Below are positions 34,271 through 44,173 of a DNA stretch of 64,000 nt, piece by piece. The position numbers and the translations under genes were made by a program. The notes under the pieces are model-generated. The model searched no databases. It was not told where the DNA came from and saw only the letters and a list, made by a program, of their open reading frames with translations. This DNA comes from Flavivirga rizhaonensis (lineage in GTDB: Bacteria > Bacteroidota > Bacteroidia > Flavobacteriales > Flavobacteriaceae), in NCBI RefSeq assembly GCF_004791695.1, contig NZ_SRSO01000008.1:124001-188000 (forward strand), read 5' to 3'. Numbering within the stretch: the first letter of the stretch is position 1; every line of letters starts with the position of its first letter.

Positions 34271-35365
34271 TTAAAAATACTTAACAGGATTGGTATTTGT
34301 CTTTGATAAAACGACTGCAAAATTAGTGATTTTTTTTGTAAGATTTGCTACTAAAAGATTTTTTGTGAACTGTTCGCTTTCATAATGTCCTATATCAGCC
34401 AAAAGAATGCTGTTTTCTGCTGTGAAAAAATCGTGATATTTTAAATCTGAGGTTATAAAAGCATCAGATCCAGATGCTTTGGCTGCACTAATTGCAAAAC
34501 TTCCAGACCCTCCTAAAACAGCAACCTTTTTTATTGGTCTATTTAAAAATGAAGAATGCCTGATACATTCTGTGTTCATTTTGGTTTTTAAATGGTTTAA
34601 AAAATCATACTCACTCATAGGTTCTTTTAGATCACCAATCATACCCATACCTATACTTTGGTTTTTGTTTTCAAGTGTCGTTATTTCATAAGCAACTTCT
34701 TCATAACTATGGGAATCGAAAAGTGTTTTAATAATTTTTGATTCTAAATGTTTTGAATATGTAACCGTAATTTTAGTTTCAGCTTCGGTATGTGTTTTTC
34801 CTTTTTCTCCTAGTGTTGGATTGGAGTTTTCATTGCCATTATAAGTACCATAACCTTCTACATTAAAGCTACAATTATTATAATTACCAATGCTTCCAGC
34901 CCCTGCGTTGAATAAAGCAATTCTTAATTGTTCCGCTTCATTTTTTGGTACGTAGGTTGTTAATTTTTTTATTGTTTCAGATTGCGGAATTAAGATATGT
35001 TTATTGATTAGGTTTAATTTATTGCAAATCATATCATTAACACCATTTATGGCATTATCTAAGGCTGTGTGCATGGCGTAAATAGCTATATCGTGTTTAA
35101 TAGCTTTTATGACAACACGTTCAACATAATTTTTTCCTGTTAACTTTTTTAAGCCTTTAAAGATTATAGGATGAAAACTAACTATAAGGTTACAGTTTTT
35201 TTCTATGGCCTCATCTACAACAGTTTCGAGTGTGTCTAATGTAACAAGTACACCTGTTATCTTTTCATTTTTATTACCAACTAAAAGACCCACATTGTCA
35301 AAACTTTCTGCATAGGCTAGAGGTGTTAATGCTTCTAGATGGTTAATAACGTCTTGAACAATCAT
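34271..35365 (-). CDS. Nif3-like dinuclear metal centre hexameric protein
   Basis: 364 residues, typical of the YqfO/Nif3 family with an extra internal insert domain. The metal site His residues are seen in SFHPIIFKGLKKL, the AMHTALDNA segment and a C-terminal GHYESEQF. NGVNDMI and the LGGSGSFAIS loop near 300 are conserved. Probable GTP cyclohydrolase-type hydrolase activity has been claimed for relatives; role here unknown. It ends 4 bp before the coiled-coil gene on the same strand, so they are an operon, the arrangement seen in other Flavobacteriaceae. Confidence 0.9.
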   Translation of the reverse strand: MIVQDVINHLEALTPLAYAESFDNVGLLVGNKNEKITGVLVTLDTLETVVDEAIEKNCNLIVSFHPIIFKGLKKLTGKNYVERVVIKAIKHDIAIYAMHTALDNAINGVNDMICNKLNLINKHILIPQSETIKKLTTYVPKNEAEQLRIALFNAGAGSIGNYNNCSFNVEGYGTYNGNENSNPTLGEKGKTHTEAETKITVTYSKHLESKIIKTLFDSHSYEEVAYEITTLENKNQSIGMGMIGDLKEPMSEYDFLNHLKTKMNTECIRHSSFLNRPIKKVAVLGGSGSFAISAAKASGSDAFITSDLKYHDFFTAENSILLADIGHYESEQFTKNLLVANLTKKITNFAVVLSKTNTNPVKYF

Positions 35366-35391
35366 AGTATTTGTGTTTAAATCTAAAAATT

Positions 35392-35437
35392 CTCCGACCC
35401 TTGGTCGGGGTTTCCTAATTCATCTCTCTTTTGGAGA
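35392..35437. repeat. Hairpin repeat upstream of lpxK
   Basis: CTCTC-TTTT-GGAGAG stem flanked by TCCTAAT/TCAGGA, following a CGACC...GGTCG palindrome. Member of the same hairpin family seen at 18424-18550 and inside valS. Confidence 0.5.
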
Positions 35438-35594
35438 GGTCAGGACTGCCGAAAAAAAGCAGTTCTGGGTGAGACAAAATACAAAATTTCGAGAGACCAA
35501 AATGAAACTAGCGAAATACCCTACAGGTTGTCTCAGGGACAGTCGGTTTCAAGAAATTTTTTATTTCAAAGATAAAATAATTACATTCGTTGTG

Positions 35595-36611
35595 ATGATT
35601 TTTTTACGTTACATTTTGTATCCAATAGTTCCTATTTACTATTTAGTAACATGGCTAAGGAATAAGTTATATGATTTAGGAATTAAAAAGTCCATATCCC
35701 ATAAAACCCCTGTGATTTGTGTTGGTAATTTAAGTGTTGGTGGCACTGGAAAAACACCTATGATTGAATATTTAATTCATCTTTTAAAAGAGGATTATCT
35801 AGTGGCTACTTTAAGTCGGGGTTATAAGCGAAAAACTAAAGGTTTTCAATTGGCAAATAAAGATGCTACAGCAGAATCGATTGGAGATGAACCTTTTCAG
35901 TTTTATAATAAGTTTAAAAAAAATATTCTTGTAGCTGTTGATGGGGATAGAAATAATGGGATTAAACAATTGCAATTAATTGATAATCTGCCAGAAGTTA
36001 TTTTACTTGATGATGCATTTCAGCACAGAAAGGTAAAAGCTGGATTTAATATTTTACTGACTACTTATAGCAACCCATATTTTAAAGACATTGTTTTGCC
36101 CACAGGCAATTTACGAGAACCTAGAAGTGGTAGTAAACGAGCCAATATTATAATGGTTACTAAATGCCCTAAAGATTTAAGTGATGCTGAAAAGAATACC
36201 ATTTTACAAAAAATAAACCCAGAAACTAATCAACATGTGTTTTTTAGTTCAATTAGCTATTCAAATAGTGTTATTTCCAGTAATACAAATAAACCCATTG
36301 ATGATTTAAATGATTTTACTTTGGTTACTGGTATTGCTAATGCGTTTCCTTTGGTTAGCTTTTTAAAAGAGAAAGGTTTAAAGTTTGACCATTTAAATTT
36401 TAAAGATCATCATGAATTTTCAGAACAAGATATTCTTGAACTTAATAAAAGAGATTTAATAGTAACTACAGAAAAGGATTTTATGCGTTTAAAACAATAC
36501 AAATCCTTAAGAGATAAATTATTTTATTTACCAATTAGTATCGTGATTAATGATGAGGTAAAAATAAATAAATTGATAATAGATTTTCTAATGCATAATG
36601 CGGGTTTATAA
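35595..36611 (+). CDS. lpxK: Tetraacyldisaccharide 4'-kinase
   Basis: Membrane-associated kinase that phosphorylates the 4' position of lipid A disaccharide. 338 residues from the ATG at 35595, giving an N-terminal hydrophobic helix (MIFLRYILYPIVPIYY). The P-loop is NLSVGGTGKTPM near residue 45; LLDDAFQHRKV and GDEPFQF are conserved. The open frame runs 74 codons further upstream through a repeat region, but that part has no family match. The gene stands alone, and the repeats at 35392-35437 form its leader. Confidence 0.93.
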   Translation: MIFLRYILYPIVPIYYLVTWLRNKLYDLGIKKSISHKTPVICVGNLSVGGTGKTPMIEYLIHLLKEDYLVATLSRGYKRKTKGFQLANKDATAESIGDEPFQFYNKFKKNILVAVDGDRNNGIKQLQLIDNLPEVILLDDAFQHRKVKAGFNILLTTYSNPYFKDIVLPTGNLREPRSGSKRANIIMVTKCPKDLSDAEKNTILQKINPETNQHVFFSSISYSNSVISSNTNKPIDDLNDFTLVTGIANAFPLVSFLKEKGLKFDHLNFKDHHEFSEQDILELNKRDLIVTTEKDFMRLKQYKSLRDKLFYLPISIVINDEVKINKLIIDFLMHNAGL

Positions 36612-36612
36612 A

Positions 36613-38850
36613 CTAAGCTGTAGCAGATCGATCGTTATTTGCAGCTAATGCATTATAAAGCTTTTTCTCGAATTCTTCCTGTTTAAATGGTTTTGGAATA
36701 ATATCAGTAAATCCAGCTTCATCAAATTCATGCATTTTGTCTTCAATAGTAACAGCTGTTAAAGCAAAAATGGTTAATTCTTTATCGAAAGCTCGAACCT
36801 TTTTGGTCGCTTCCATTCCGCTTATACCAGGCATATGTATATCCATTAAGATAATGTCGTACTTGTTTGCTTTAATCATTTCAACAGCTTCTTCTCCATT
36901 ATCAACTATATCACATTTAAGACTCATTTTAGTAAGAATCTTTTTAGTAATCATTTGATTGATTTTATTGTCTTCAACAACTAAAATTTTAACATTTGTC
37001 AAATCCAATTCACTCACATCTCCGTCAAAATAAGCTAATTTATTTTCTTTAGCTTCTTCTACAGAAGTATACTCAAGAGGTATTTCAAAGTAAAATGTCG
37101 TACCTTTTTCTAATTCACTTTTTACGTAAATTTTTCCTTTTAAGATGTCTATTAACCCTTTTACAATAGAAAGTCCTAAGCCTGTACCTCCATATTTACG
37201 GTTTATTTGAATAGAGCCTTGTGAAAAACTCTCAAACATATTGTCTTGTTTTTCCTGACTAATACCAATTCCATTATCTTCTACTTCAAAACGTAGGGTA
37301 TAAACATTACTTTTTTCTTCTATTTTATAGACTCTAATCCATATATCACCATCTTTAGTGAACTTGATAGAGTTACCAATCAAATTAATAAGAATCTGAG
37401 AAATTTTTAATTGATCTGCTATAAAATTCTCTGGTAAATCAGAGTCATACTCAAAATGAATTTTAATATTATTATCTTGAGCAGAGTTGTTAAGAGCTAA
37501 AACAATGTTATTTATTTTCTTTTTTAAGTTGAATGATTCGGGTTCTATATCAACTTTATTTGCTTCAATTTTATTTATTTGAAGGATATCGTTAATAAAT
37601 GTTAAAAGATAATCTCCGGAGAATTTTAACGATTTTAAATGTTGAATTTGTTCTGGTCTCGGATTTTCGTCCAATAGCATATTACTTAATCCGGTAACAG
37701 CATAAAGAGGCGTACGCAACTCGTGCGTTACGGTAGACAAGAAATTAGCTTTGGTTTTTGATGCTAATTCGGCTTTTTCTTTAGCAATAATAAGTTCTCC
37801 ATTCTTTTTATGAAGCATATTATTGGTTTTAAGTCTAATGTTATTGTTTTTGTAAAGTGATAAAGTTAGTAGAGATAAGATGGTGATTAATGCTACACTT
37901 AAAATAGAAATTAAAGTACCTAAATTTTTATCGTCTTCTGCTTTTTCTAATTTTTCTACGATTTCAATATTCTTTTCATTGGCTTCGTTTAACAAGTATT
38001 GAGTTTCTTGATCTTTTGAAGAGTTTACTCGTGTTAAGGTTCTTATAGAATCAGAAAGCTTTAAATGTTTGAATAAATATTCTCTGGAAAGTCTAAAATC
38101 CTCAATAGCCTTATAAATATTACTAACAACAAGGAAGCCTTTACTGAGTATATTTTTGAAATTATTCTCTTTAGCTATTTCTAAACCTTCATTAGCAAAG
38201 GTTAAGGCTTTTTCAAAATCACCTAATTTATTATAAATCGTACCGTGATTAATCAGGGCATCACTTTGGGTTTTTTTGTAATCACCTTTTCTTGCTTGTG
38301 CCAAAGCTTGCTCAATAATGTCTCTTGCTTTTCCGTAATTTTTTAAAGACATATAGGTTCTACCTTCACATAGAAGCACTTCGGCCAAATCTTCATTTAA
38401 TCCTTCTTCTTGAAATTTTGACTTTGCTGCTTTGTAAGAGTCAAGTGCTTGGTAATAATCCTTTTTTGTTAAATAAACATCTCCAAAAATTTTATAAGAT
38501 TTTCCTAGATTTTTATTGTCATTAATAATTCTTTGCATTTCAATCGCTTTGTTAAGCGATTTTATAGCATTATCTTCTTCCTCGATGATAAGTTGTAGCT
38601 TCCCCTTAATAGCATAAATAATCCCAATACTTCTTTTATTATCTGATTTTTCAGCTAATTTTAAGGCTTCGTCCAGATGTTTTTGAGCATCGTAATAGTT
38701 ATATTTCTCCAATTCTACCTGAGCTTGCTCTATGCGGTAGTTGATGTTATTTTGCTGTATTTCAGGGTCTTCATCGATTGTTTTTTGCGATGAAACACTC
38801 AGGCTAAATAACATTAATACAATGTATATGTAATTTTTAACTTGGGACAT
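36613..38850 (-). CDS. Hybrid sensor histidine kinase with TPR domain
   Basis: 745 residues from the ATG at 38850, preferred over a TTG 21 bp upstream. Signal peptide, TPR repeats over about 30-290, one membrane helix near 310-330, HisKA with His at about 376 (THELRTPLYAV), HATPase (NLIGNSIKF; GGTGLGLS), and a receiver with Asp near 670 (ILMDIHMP). Same layout as the kinase at 13823-16126, so the two are paralogs. A -7 box TATATTTG at 38869-38876 gives it its own promoter, 19 bp before the start. No cognate output gene nearby. Confidence 0.92.
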   Translation of the reverse strand: MSQVKNYIYIVLMLFSLSVSSQKTIDEDPEIQQNNINYRIEQAQVELEKYNYYDAQKHLDEALKLAEKSDNKRSIGIIYAIKGKLQLIIEEEDNAIKSLNKAIEMQRIINDNKNLGKSYKIFGDVYLTKKDYYQALDSYKAAKSKFQEEGLNEDLAEVLLCEGRTYMSLKNYGKARDIIEQALAQARKGDYKKTQSDALINHGTIYNKLGDFEKALTFANEGLEIAKENNFKNILSKGFLVVSNIYKAIEDFRLSREYLFKHLKLSDSIRTLTRVNSSKDQETQYLLNEANEKNIEIVEKLEKAEDDKNLGTLISILSVALITILSLLTLSLYKNNNIRLKTNNMLHKKNGELIIAKEKAELASKTKANFLSTVTHELRTPLYAVTGLSNMLLDENPRPEQIQHLKSLKFSGDYLLTFINDILQINKIEANKVDIEPESFNLKKKINNIVLALNNSAQDNNIKIHFEYDSDLPENFIADQLKISQILINLIGNSIKFTKDGDIWIRVYKIEEKSNVYTLRFEVEDNGIGISQEKQDNMFESFSQGSIQINRKYGGTGLGLSIVKGLIDILKGKIYVKSELEKGTTFYFEIPLEYTSVEEAKENKLAYFDGDVSELDLTNVKILVVEDNKINQMITKKILTKMSLKCDIVDNGEEAVEMIKANKYDIILMDIHMPGISGMEATKKVRAFDKELTIFALTAVTIEDKMHEFDEAGFTDIIPKPFKQEEFEKKLYNALAANNDRSATA

Positions 38851-38868
38851 TTTATTAAATATTGCTAA

Positions 38869-38876
38869 CAAATATA
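38869..38876 (-). promoter_or_regulatory. -7 box TATATTTG of the hybrid kinase
   Basis: Exact consensus on the minus strand between the gap stop and the kinase start. Confidence 0.55.
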
Positions 38877-38877
38877 A

Positions 38878-39894
38878 TTATTTTATCGATAAAATACATC
38901 TTTTTTCCGATAAATTGCATATCAGATCAATTATTCTCTTGGAATAACCACTTTCATTATCATACCATCCTATTATTTTTACCATGTTTCCAATTACAGA
39001 TGTCATACCTGCATCAAAAATACAAGAATGTGTGTTTCCGACAATATCTATAGATACAATTGGATCTTCAGTATACTCTAAGATGCCTTTATAATCTTTC
39101 TGAGAAGCTTCTTTAAAGGCGTTATTTATATCCTTGATTGATACACTTTTCTTTACATTAAAAGTAATGTCGGTTAAAGAGCCATTTATTACAGGAACTC
39201 TTATGCCGCAACCCCCTATAACATCTGATAAATCAGGGAATATTTTGGTTAATGCTTTTGCAGCTCCAGTAGTAGTAGGTACTATGGATTGACTGGCAGC
39301 TCTAGCACGACGTAAATCGCGATGTGGTTGATCATGTAAGCTTTGATCGGTTGTGTAAGAATGTACTGTTGTTATGTAGGCTTGATCAATACCACAAAGT
39401 TTATTTATTATATCAATCATAGGTGCTGCATTGTTTGTGGTACACGACGCATTAGAAATGATAGTTTCAGAACCATCTATACTACTCTCGTTAACACCAA
39501 GAACGATTGTCTTTATTGTGTTTTCAGAAGAAGGAACACTTAAAACAACACATTTTGCACCATTATTTATATGGTTTTTCAGTTCTGAAGTGGTTTTAAA
39601 TTTCCCTGTAGCTTCAATAACAAAATCTACATTATATGGCGTCCAATTTATGGTTTTTGGATGATCATTATTTAATAAAGGTATTTTTTTTTCATTAATA
39701 ATAATGTTGTTATCGTCGTAAGATACAGTGCCATTAAATAATCCATGCACACTATCATATTTAAGGAGATGGCTTAACGTTTTAGTGTCTGCTAAATCAT
39801 TAATAGCAACAACTTTTATGTTTTTGTAACCTTGAAGTAATCTAAAAACGCGCCTACCAATTCTACCAAAGCCATTGATTGCAACATTAATCAT
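38878..39894 (-). CDS. gap: Glyceraldehyde-3-phosphate dehydrogenase, type I
   Basis: 338 residues. NAD-binding INGFGRIGRRVFR at the N-terminus, catalytic Cys in SNASCTTNN at about 150, and TGAAKAL plus GWYDNESGYS near the C-terminus. It catalyses the phosphorylating oxidation of GAP. Length and motifs are standard. It starts 3 bp after the lipA stop, so these two are co-transcribed. A paralog elsewhere may carry the glycolytic flux; this cannot be told here. Confidence 0.94.
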   Translation of the reverse strand: MINVAINGFGRIGRRVFRLLQGYKNIKVVAINDLADTKTLSHLLKYDSVHGLFNGTVSYDDNNIIINEKKIPLLNNDHPKTINWTPYNVDFVIEATGKFKTTSELKNHINNGAKCVVLSVPSSENTIKTIVLGVNESSIDGSETIISNASCTTNNAAPMIDIINKLCGIDQAYITTVHSYTTDQSLHDQPHRDLRRARAASQSIVPTTTGAAKALTKIFPDLSDVIGGCGIRVPVINGSLTDITFNVKKSVSIKDINNAFKEASQKDYKGILEYTEDPIVSIDIVGNTHSCIFDAGMTSVIGNMVKIIGWYDNESGYSKRIIDLICNLSEKRCILSIK

Positions 39895-39897
39895 AAT

Positions 39898-40776
39898 TTA
39901 GTTTATGTGTTTTTGCGCTCTATAAGAAGACCTTACTAAAGCACTACTTTCTACATGACGGAAACCTAATTCAAGCCCTATTTCTTCGTATTCTTTAAAT
40001 TGATCTGGATTTATAAACTGTTTTACTGGTAAATGTTTTTTACTAGGTTGCAGGTATTGTCCGATAGTAACCACATCAACATCATTTTCTTTAAGGTCAT
40101 GAAGCGTAGCAATAACTTCTTCTCTGGTTTCACCTAAACCAAGCATAATACCAGATTTTGTGCGTCTTTGTCCTTGTTGTTTTAAATATTTTAAAACCCC
40201 CATACTTCTGTCATATTGAGCTTGTATGCGAACTTCGCGAGTTAAGCGCCTAACGGTTTCAATATTATGGGACACAACTTCAGGTGCGACATCTATAATT
40301 CTATCTAAATGCTTTTCAATACCTTGAAAATCTGGGATTAAAGTTTCCAGTGTTGTTTCGGTATTCATTCTACGTACTGCTTTAACAGTTTCCGACCACA
40401 TAATACTTCCCATATCTTTTAAATCATCTCTATCAACACTAGTTAAAACCGCATGTTTAATGTTCATGATTTTAATAGACCTAGCTACTTTTTCAGGTTC
40501 GTCCCAATCTACAGTTTCTGGTCTTCCTGTTTTTACGCCGCAAAATCCGCAAGAACGTGTACAAACATTTCCTAATATCATAAATGTAGCAGTACCTTCT
40601 CCCCAGCATTCTCCCATATTAGGGCAGCTGCCAGAAGTACAAATAGTATTTAGTTTGTATTTGTCTACTAAACCTCTTAGTTCAGTATATTTTTTACCTG
40701 TTGGAAGTTTAACACGTAGCCATTTTGGTTTTGCTTGTCGTTCTGGTAATATATTTGAAGCAGTTTCTGTATTCAT
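39898..40776 (-). CDS. lipA: Lipoyl synthase
   Basis: Radical-SAM enzyme inserting two sulfur atoms into octanoyl-protein to form lipoate. 292 residues. The auxiliary cluster cysteines are in [12 protein letters not shown] near residue 47, and the radical-SAM CxxxCxxC motif is CTRSCGFC near 74. GLGETREEV and RSSYRAQKH near the C-terminus complete the signature. It has its own -7 box (40793-40800). Co-transcription with gap is likely. Confidence 0.97.
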   Translation of the reverse strand: MNTETASNILPERQAKPKWLRVKLPTGKKYTELRGLVDKYKLNTICTSGSCPNMGECWGEGTATFMILGNVCTRSCGFCGVKTGRPETVDWDEPEKVARSIKIMNIKHAVLTSVDRDDLKDMGSIMWSETVKAVRRMNTETTLETLIPDFQGIEKHLDRIIDVAPEVVSHNIETVRRLTREVRIQAQYDRSMGVLKYLKQQGQRRTKSGIMLGLGETREEVIATLHDLKENDVDVVTIGQYLQPSKKHLPVKQFINPDQFKEYEEIGLELGFRHVESSALVRSSYRAQKHIN

Positions 40777-40792
40777 ACATTAAAATAAAGTG

Positions 40793-40800
40793 CAAAGATA
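40793..40800 (-). promoter_or_regulatory. -7 box TATCTTTG of lipA
   Basis: Exact consensus on the minus strand 17 bp upstream of the lipA ATG. Confidence 0.55.
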
Positions 40801-40824
40801 CAAATTAATGCTTTTAAAAGTACT

Positions 40825-42069
40825 CTATAAAGTTGTGAGGTACCAGATACTAAATCCAATTAAAAAAGCAATTCCCAACCAGCTTAAAACATGAAGTTGT
40901 TTTGATGGCTGCCAATCTTTGGGCGTGTGTTTGCTGGAAATGAGACGGTAATTAATAATAGCGTAAAAAGGAGCAGTAATAAAGGATAAAATGGTGGCTA
41001 TCTTAATAAGGAAGCCCATTTCTGATGCAAAAAAGAAAAAGATACTAATGGTTCCCATGGCTAATAAGATTATCCAGAAGGTATAATTGAATTTTGAAGA
41101 CGTATTAAAAAGTAGTTGAGTGGTTTTTGCCATGGCTCTTGGTGAAGCATCTAAAGTTGTTAGTGTGGTACTAAACATGGTTGTAAAAGCTGCAATTCCA
41201 ATAATTATATATGCCCAATTGCCTAAACTACTTGTATACATTTTTATTAACTGATTCGAAAATATTCCAGCAGAATTACTAAATGTTTCTCCATTATTAA
41301 ACATAACCAAAGCACCTAATAAAAGAAAGCCAATGCCTAAAAAGATAGTACTTATATATCCAATATTAAAATCGAATAATGCTGATTTAGTACTGTATTG
41401 TTTGGTGTCCTTCTTTTTTTCAATACACCAGAGTGATTGCCATACAGAAACATCTAATGGAGCTGGCATCCAACCCATAAAAGCAATTAAAAAGGCTATT
41501 TCTAAAGTGTTATTTGGTAATATTTGAATAAAAGAGAGGCCTTTAGAATTATCAGATAGAGCGATCCCTACAGCAATTATAGTACTGATGGTTAATGTGA
41601 TGATAATAATCTTCATTAATTTATCCAAGAGCTTATACTTACCAACTACTAGTAATAATAAACAAATGGAAGTGATAACCACAGTCCAAATTTCAGTACT
41701 GGTTATAACACTATTTCCTATTTCAAAAGTTCTAAAATCACCAAAAAGTGTAGAGGCTAACCCTGCAGTTACTATAGTTACCGCAGTTTGGATAGTAAAC
41801 ATTGTAGCTAAACTCAATATGTAATAGGTCGCTAAAACGCCTTTCCCTAATTTGTTATAACCATCTAATAAACTTTCTCCTGTTGCTGCAGCATAACGAG
41901 GAGCAAATTGAAAAAACGGATATTTAAATATATTCACTAAAAGTAACGCCCAAAGTAACCCTAAACCAAAATCGGCACCGGCACGAGTAGATTGTACCAA
42001 GTGCGATACACCAATAGCAGCACCAGCAAATAATAAGCCCGGACCTAAGTTTTTGAGTTTAGCAATCAT
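40825..42069 (-). CDS. Nramp-family-like membrane transporter with altered metal-site motifs
   Basis: 414 residues, about 11 transmembrane helices, with the LeuT-fold start GPGLLFAGAAIG. Canonical Nramp metal carriers have DPGN in TM1 and MPH in TM6; here the TM1 segment is AAIGVSHLVQSTRAGA and TM6 is GWMPAPLDVS. The DPG aspartate and asparagine that bind the metal are missing, so the substrate may differ from Mn/Fe. It is the last gene of a block with the sigma factor and glycosyltransferase upstream (end to end with the sigma gene). Confidence 0.83.
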   Translation of the reverse strand: MIAKLKNLGPGLLFAGAAIGVSHLVQSTRAGADFGLGLLWALLLVNIFKYPFFQFAPRYAAATGESLLDGYNKLGKGVLATYYILSLATMFTIQTAVTIVTAGLASTLFGDFRTFEIGNSVITSTEIWTVVITSICLLLLVVGKYKLLDKLMKIIIITLTISTIIAVGIALSDNSKGLSFIQILPNNTLEIAFLIAFMGWMPAPLDVSVWQSLWCIEKKKDTKQYSTKSALFDFNIGYISTIFLGIGFLLLGALVMFNNGETFSNSAGIFSNQLIKMYTSSLGNWAYIIIGIAAFTTMFSTTLTTLDASPRAMAKTTQLLFNTSSKFNYTFWIILLAMGTISIFFFFASEMGFLIKIATILSFITAPFYAIINYRLISSKHTPKDWQPSKQLHVLSWLGIAFLIGFSIWYLTTL

Positions 42070-42615
42070 CTATTTTTTTCGAATAATTTCTGCAAGCAGT
42101 TTTTTAGCGCGGAGTAGTTTTACTTTAACATTATTTATAGGCTCGTCTAATTCTTTGGAGATTTCTTTATAACTTAATTCCTGAAAGTAACGCAAATTTA
42201 TAACTTCTTGATAATGTGGTTTTAGTTTTTTGATATCACGAAGCAGTTTAGCTAGATGTTGCTCGGTTATTAATTTATCCTCAGGAGAGGGAGATTCATC
42301 TAAAACTTGAAAAACATCGCCTTCATTTTTAGAGATCACTTGGGCTATAGAATTTTTTTCTTTCCGAAGTAAATCTATATGTATATTTTTTGAGATGGTA
42401 ATTAGCCATGTTTTAAATTTGAAATCGTCATCAAACGTTTCAATTTTATCGAATGCTTTAGAGAATGTTTGAATAGTGACATCCTCCGCATCGTTTTCAT
42501 TTTGAATACGTTTTAATTGAAAACCATATACATCATCCCAAAAAAGGTCTAATAAATAATTAAACGCTTTTTGGTCGTTTTCTTTTGCGCGTTTAATGGC
42601 TTCGTTTATTTCCAA
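42070..42615 (-). CDS. ECF-type RNA polymerase sigma factor
   Basis: 181 residues: sigma-70 region 2 (about 10-80, DVYGFQLKRIQNENDAEDVT with FKTWLITISKN) and region 4 with an HTH (YQEVINLRYFQELSYKEISKEL, about 125-160). No anti-sigma gene next to it. It overlaps the stop of the preceding glycosyltransferase by 10 bp and abuts the Nramp-like gene, so this group is one transcript. Confidence 0.92.
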   Translation of the reverse strand: MEINEAIKRAKENDQKAFNYLLDLFWDDVYGFQLKRIQNENDAEDVTIQTFSKAFDKIETFDDDFKFKTWLITISKNIHIDLLRKEKNSIAQVISKNEGDVFQVLDESPSPEDKLITEQHLAKLLRDIKKLKPHYQEVINLRYFQELSYKEISKELDEPINNVKVKLLRAKKLLAEIIRKK

Positions 42616-43718
42616 TAATTAGGTTTTGATATAAGATTGTTTATAAAGATAGTTAATTGTATAATAATTAAAAAAACTTCTAAGAAAGGAAGTAATAACA
42701 ACAGATCGTTTTCTTTTAATTTCTTTGAAGGCGTTCTAAAAATAGAATATTGTATAATAATTCTGAATAAAAATAAAGCTAAAACAATTAGCCAATGGTG
42801 TGCTGTTATAAATAAAATGGTTGCTAAAACCCAAAATAGTAACTGAGAACTGTAAATTAGGGTTAGTAAAATTTTATGCTTTAATTTATAGTATTTTGCT
42901 GTTGAAACATGACGCCTTTTTTGTTTAAACCAATCTTTAAAAGTGGTTTTTGGGATTGACTCCGTAAAACCATTTTTTGAAAAACAAATAGACGTATTTT
43001 TTTTGTTGGCTATTTGATTAACAAATAAATCATCATCACCAGAAAGTACTTTCATATGATCAACAAAGCCATTGTTTTTGAAAAACATCGTTTTTGTATA
43101 AGCTAAATTTCTGCCAACTCCCATATAGGGTATTCCTAGTTTTGCAAAAGAAAAGTAATGCATAGCCGTTACTAACGTTTCAAAACGGATGAGTTTGTTT
43201 AGCAAAGAGTTTTTAATTTTTAAGTAACCACCATAACCTAAAACAAGTTGTTTCCTTTTGCTAAAATGGCTAGTCATATTCTTAATCCAATATTTAGAAA
43301 CAGGTTTGCAGTCGGCATCTGTAAATAAAAGAAACTCATTTTTTGAAGCTTTAATACCTAGCGTTAAAGCGTATTTTTTATTTCCCCAAAACGTTTCGTT
43401 GTTTTTAACGTTTACAATTTTGATGTTTTCGTGTTGGCCCGCAAACTGTTCCATGATTTCTAATGTATTATCATTAGAGGCATCATTAATTAAAACAATT
43501 TCAAAGTTTGGGTGGTTTTGGTTAATTATGGAAGGTAAAAAGTTTTGCAAATTTTCAGCTTCATTTTTTGCACAAATAATAACTGAAACATCAATGTTTT
43601 TAAGAGTTTTTTTTTCTTGTTTAAGAAAGGTAAACCTTGTAAAGAAAAAAATATAAAAGAGAGCTTGAATAATAACTACAGCAATGAATGCGTAGAAAAT
43701 AAAATCAAGAAGCATCAT
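42606..43718 (-). CDS. Glycosyltransferase family 2, membrane-bound
   Basis: 370 residues. One N-terminal helix (FIFYAFIAVVIIQALFYIFFF), then a GT-A domain with VSVIICAKNEAENL, LINDASNDNT and the DxD-like FTDADCKPV near 120; GDDDLFVNQ and the QKRRH motif near 270 are the processive-type acceptor motifs. Three C-terminal helices. It probably adds sugar to a lipid or cell envelope polymer on the inner face. The small upstream CDS 43725-43928 is on the same strand. Confidence 0.9.
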   Translation of the reverse strand: MMLLDFIFYAFIAVVIIQALFYIFFFTRFTFLKQEKKTLKNIDVSVIICAKNEAENLQNFLPSIINQNHPNFEIVLINDASNDNTLEIMEQFAGQHENIKIVNVKNNETFWGNKKYALTLGIKASKNEFLLFTDADCKPVSKYWIKNMTSHFSKRKQLVLGYGGYLKIKNSLLNKLIRFETLVTAMHYFSFAKLGIPYMGVGRNLAYTKTMFFKNNGFVDHMKVLSGDDDLFVNQIANKKNTSICFSKNGFTESIPKTTFKDWFKQKRRHVSTAKYYKLKHKILLTLIYSSQLLFWVLATILFITAHHWLIVLALFLFRIIIQYSIFRTPSKKLKENDLLLLLPFLEVFLIIIQLTIFINNLISKPNYWK

Positions 43719-43724
43719 AAAAGA

Positions 43725-43928
43725 TTATGAATGTTGAGGTTCGTTACAATTGCTAAATTGGTCTGGAGTTTTTCCACAAAAACCACAAGCTTCTCCGTCT
43801 TTATTAAGCATTGGATTTTGACTTGCGCAAGTACCAGCAAATTTACCATCTTTTTTTGCCCAAATTTTAACAGCGATTCCTGCAATTCCCAGTCCTAATA
43901 AAATGATAGTTATTAAAAGAAGTTTCAT
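43725..43928 (-). CDS. Small membrane protein with CGFCGK motif
   Basis: 67 residues: an N-terminal membrane helix (LLLITIILLGLGIAGIAVKIW) and a Cys-rich tail with TCASQNPMLN, ACGFCGKTPDQF and SNCNEP, four or five cysteines in all. This pattern is common in Flavobacteriaceae and is usually annotated only as a membrane or secreted protein. CxxC could bind metal or be redox-active. The gene is only 7 bp upstream of the glycosyltransferase gene, so they are in one operon. Confidence 0.8.
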   Translation of the reverse strand: MKLLLITIILLGLGIAGIAVKIWAKKDGKFAGTCASQNPMLNKDGEACGFCGKTPDQFSNCNEPQHS

Positions 43929-44173
43929 GTGTAATATTTATTGTTTATCTAAAGTCACATGTAGCATCTTATACATTATACAATATTTTTTGTTAAGCCT
44001 AAAGACTTTTGTAAAAGATGTTTCATTATAATTTATTTTTCACAAAGATAATGCTTTTCATTAAAAATGGTGCTGAATATAGTGATGATATACCTAAGGT
44101 GACGGATTGTAATATTTAGTGTCTAAAAAGTAATATGTACATTGAAAAATACTAACTAATTAAATTACTATTT

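Noticed and set aside
35373..35594. 74-codon N-terminal extension of lpxK
   Set aside because: The extension runs through hairpin repeats and has no LpxK-like sequence; the ATG at 35595 gives the usual length and the N-terminal helix.
38862..39053. 63-codon plus-strand ORF opposite the gap 3' end
   Set aside because: Antisense shadow of gap with no motif and no start signal.
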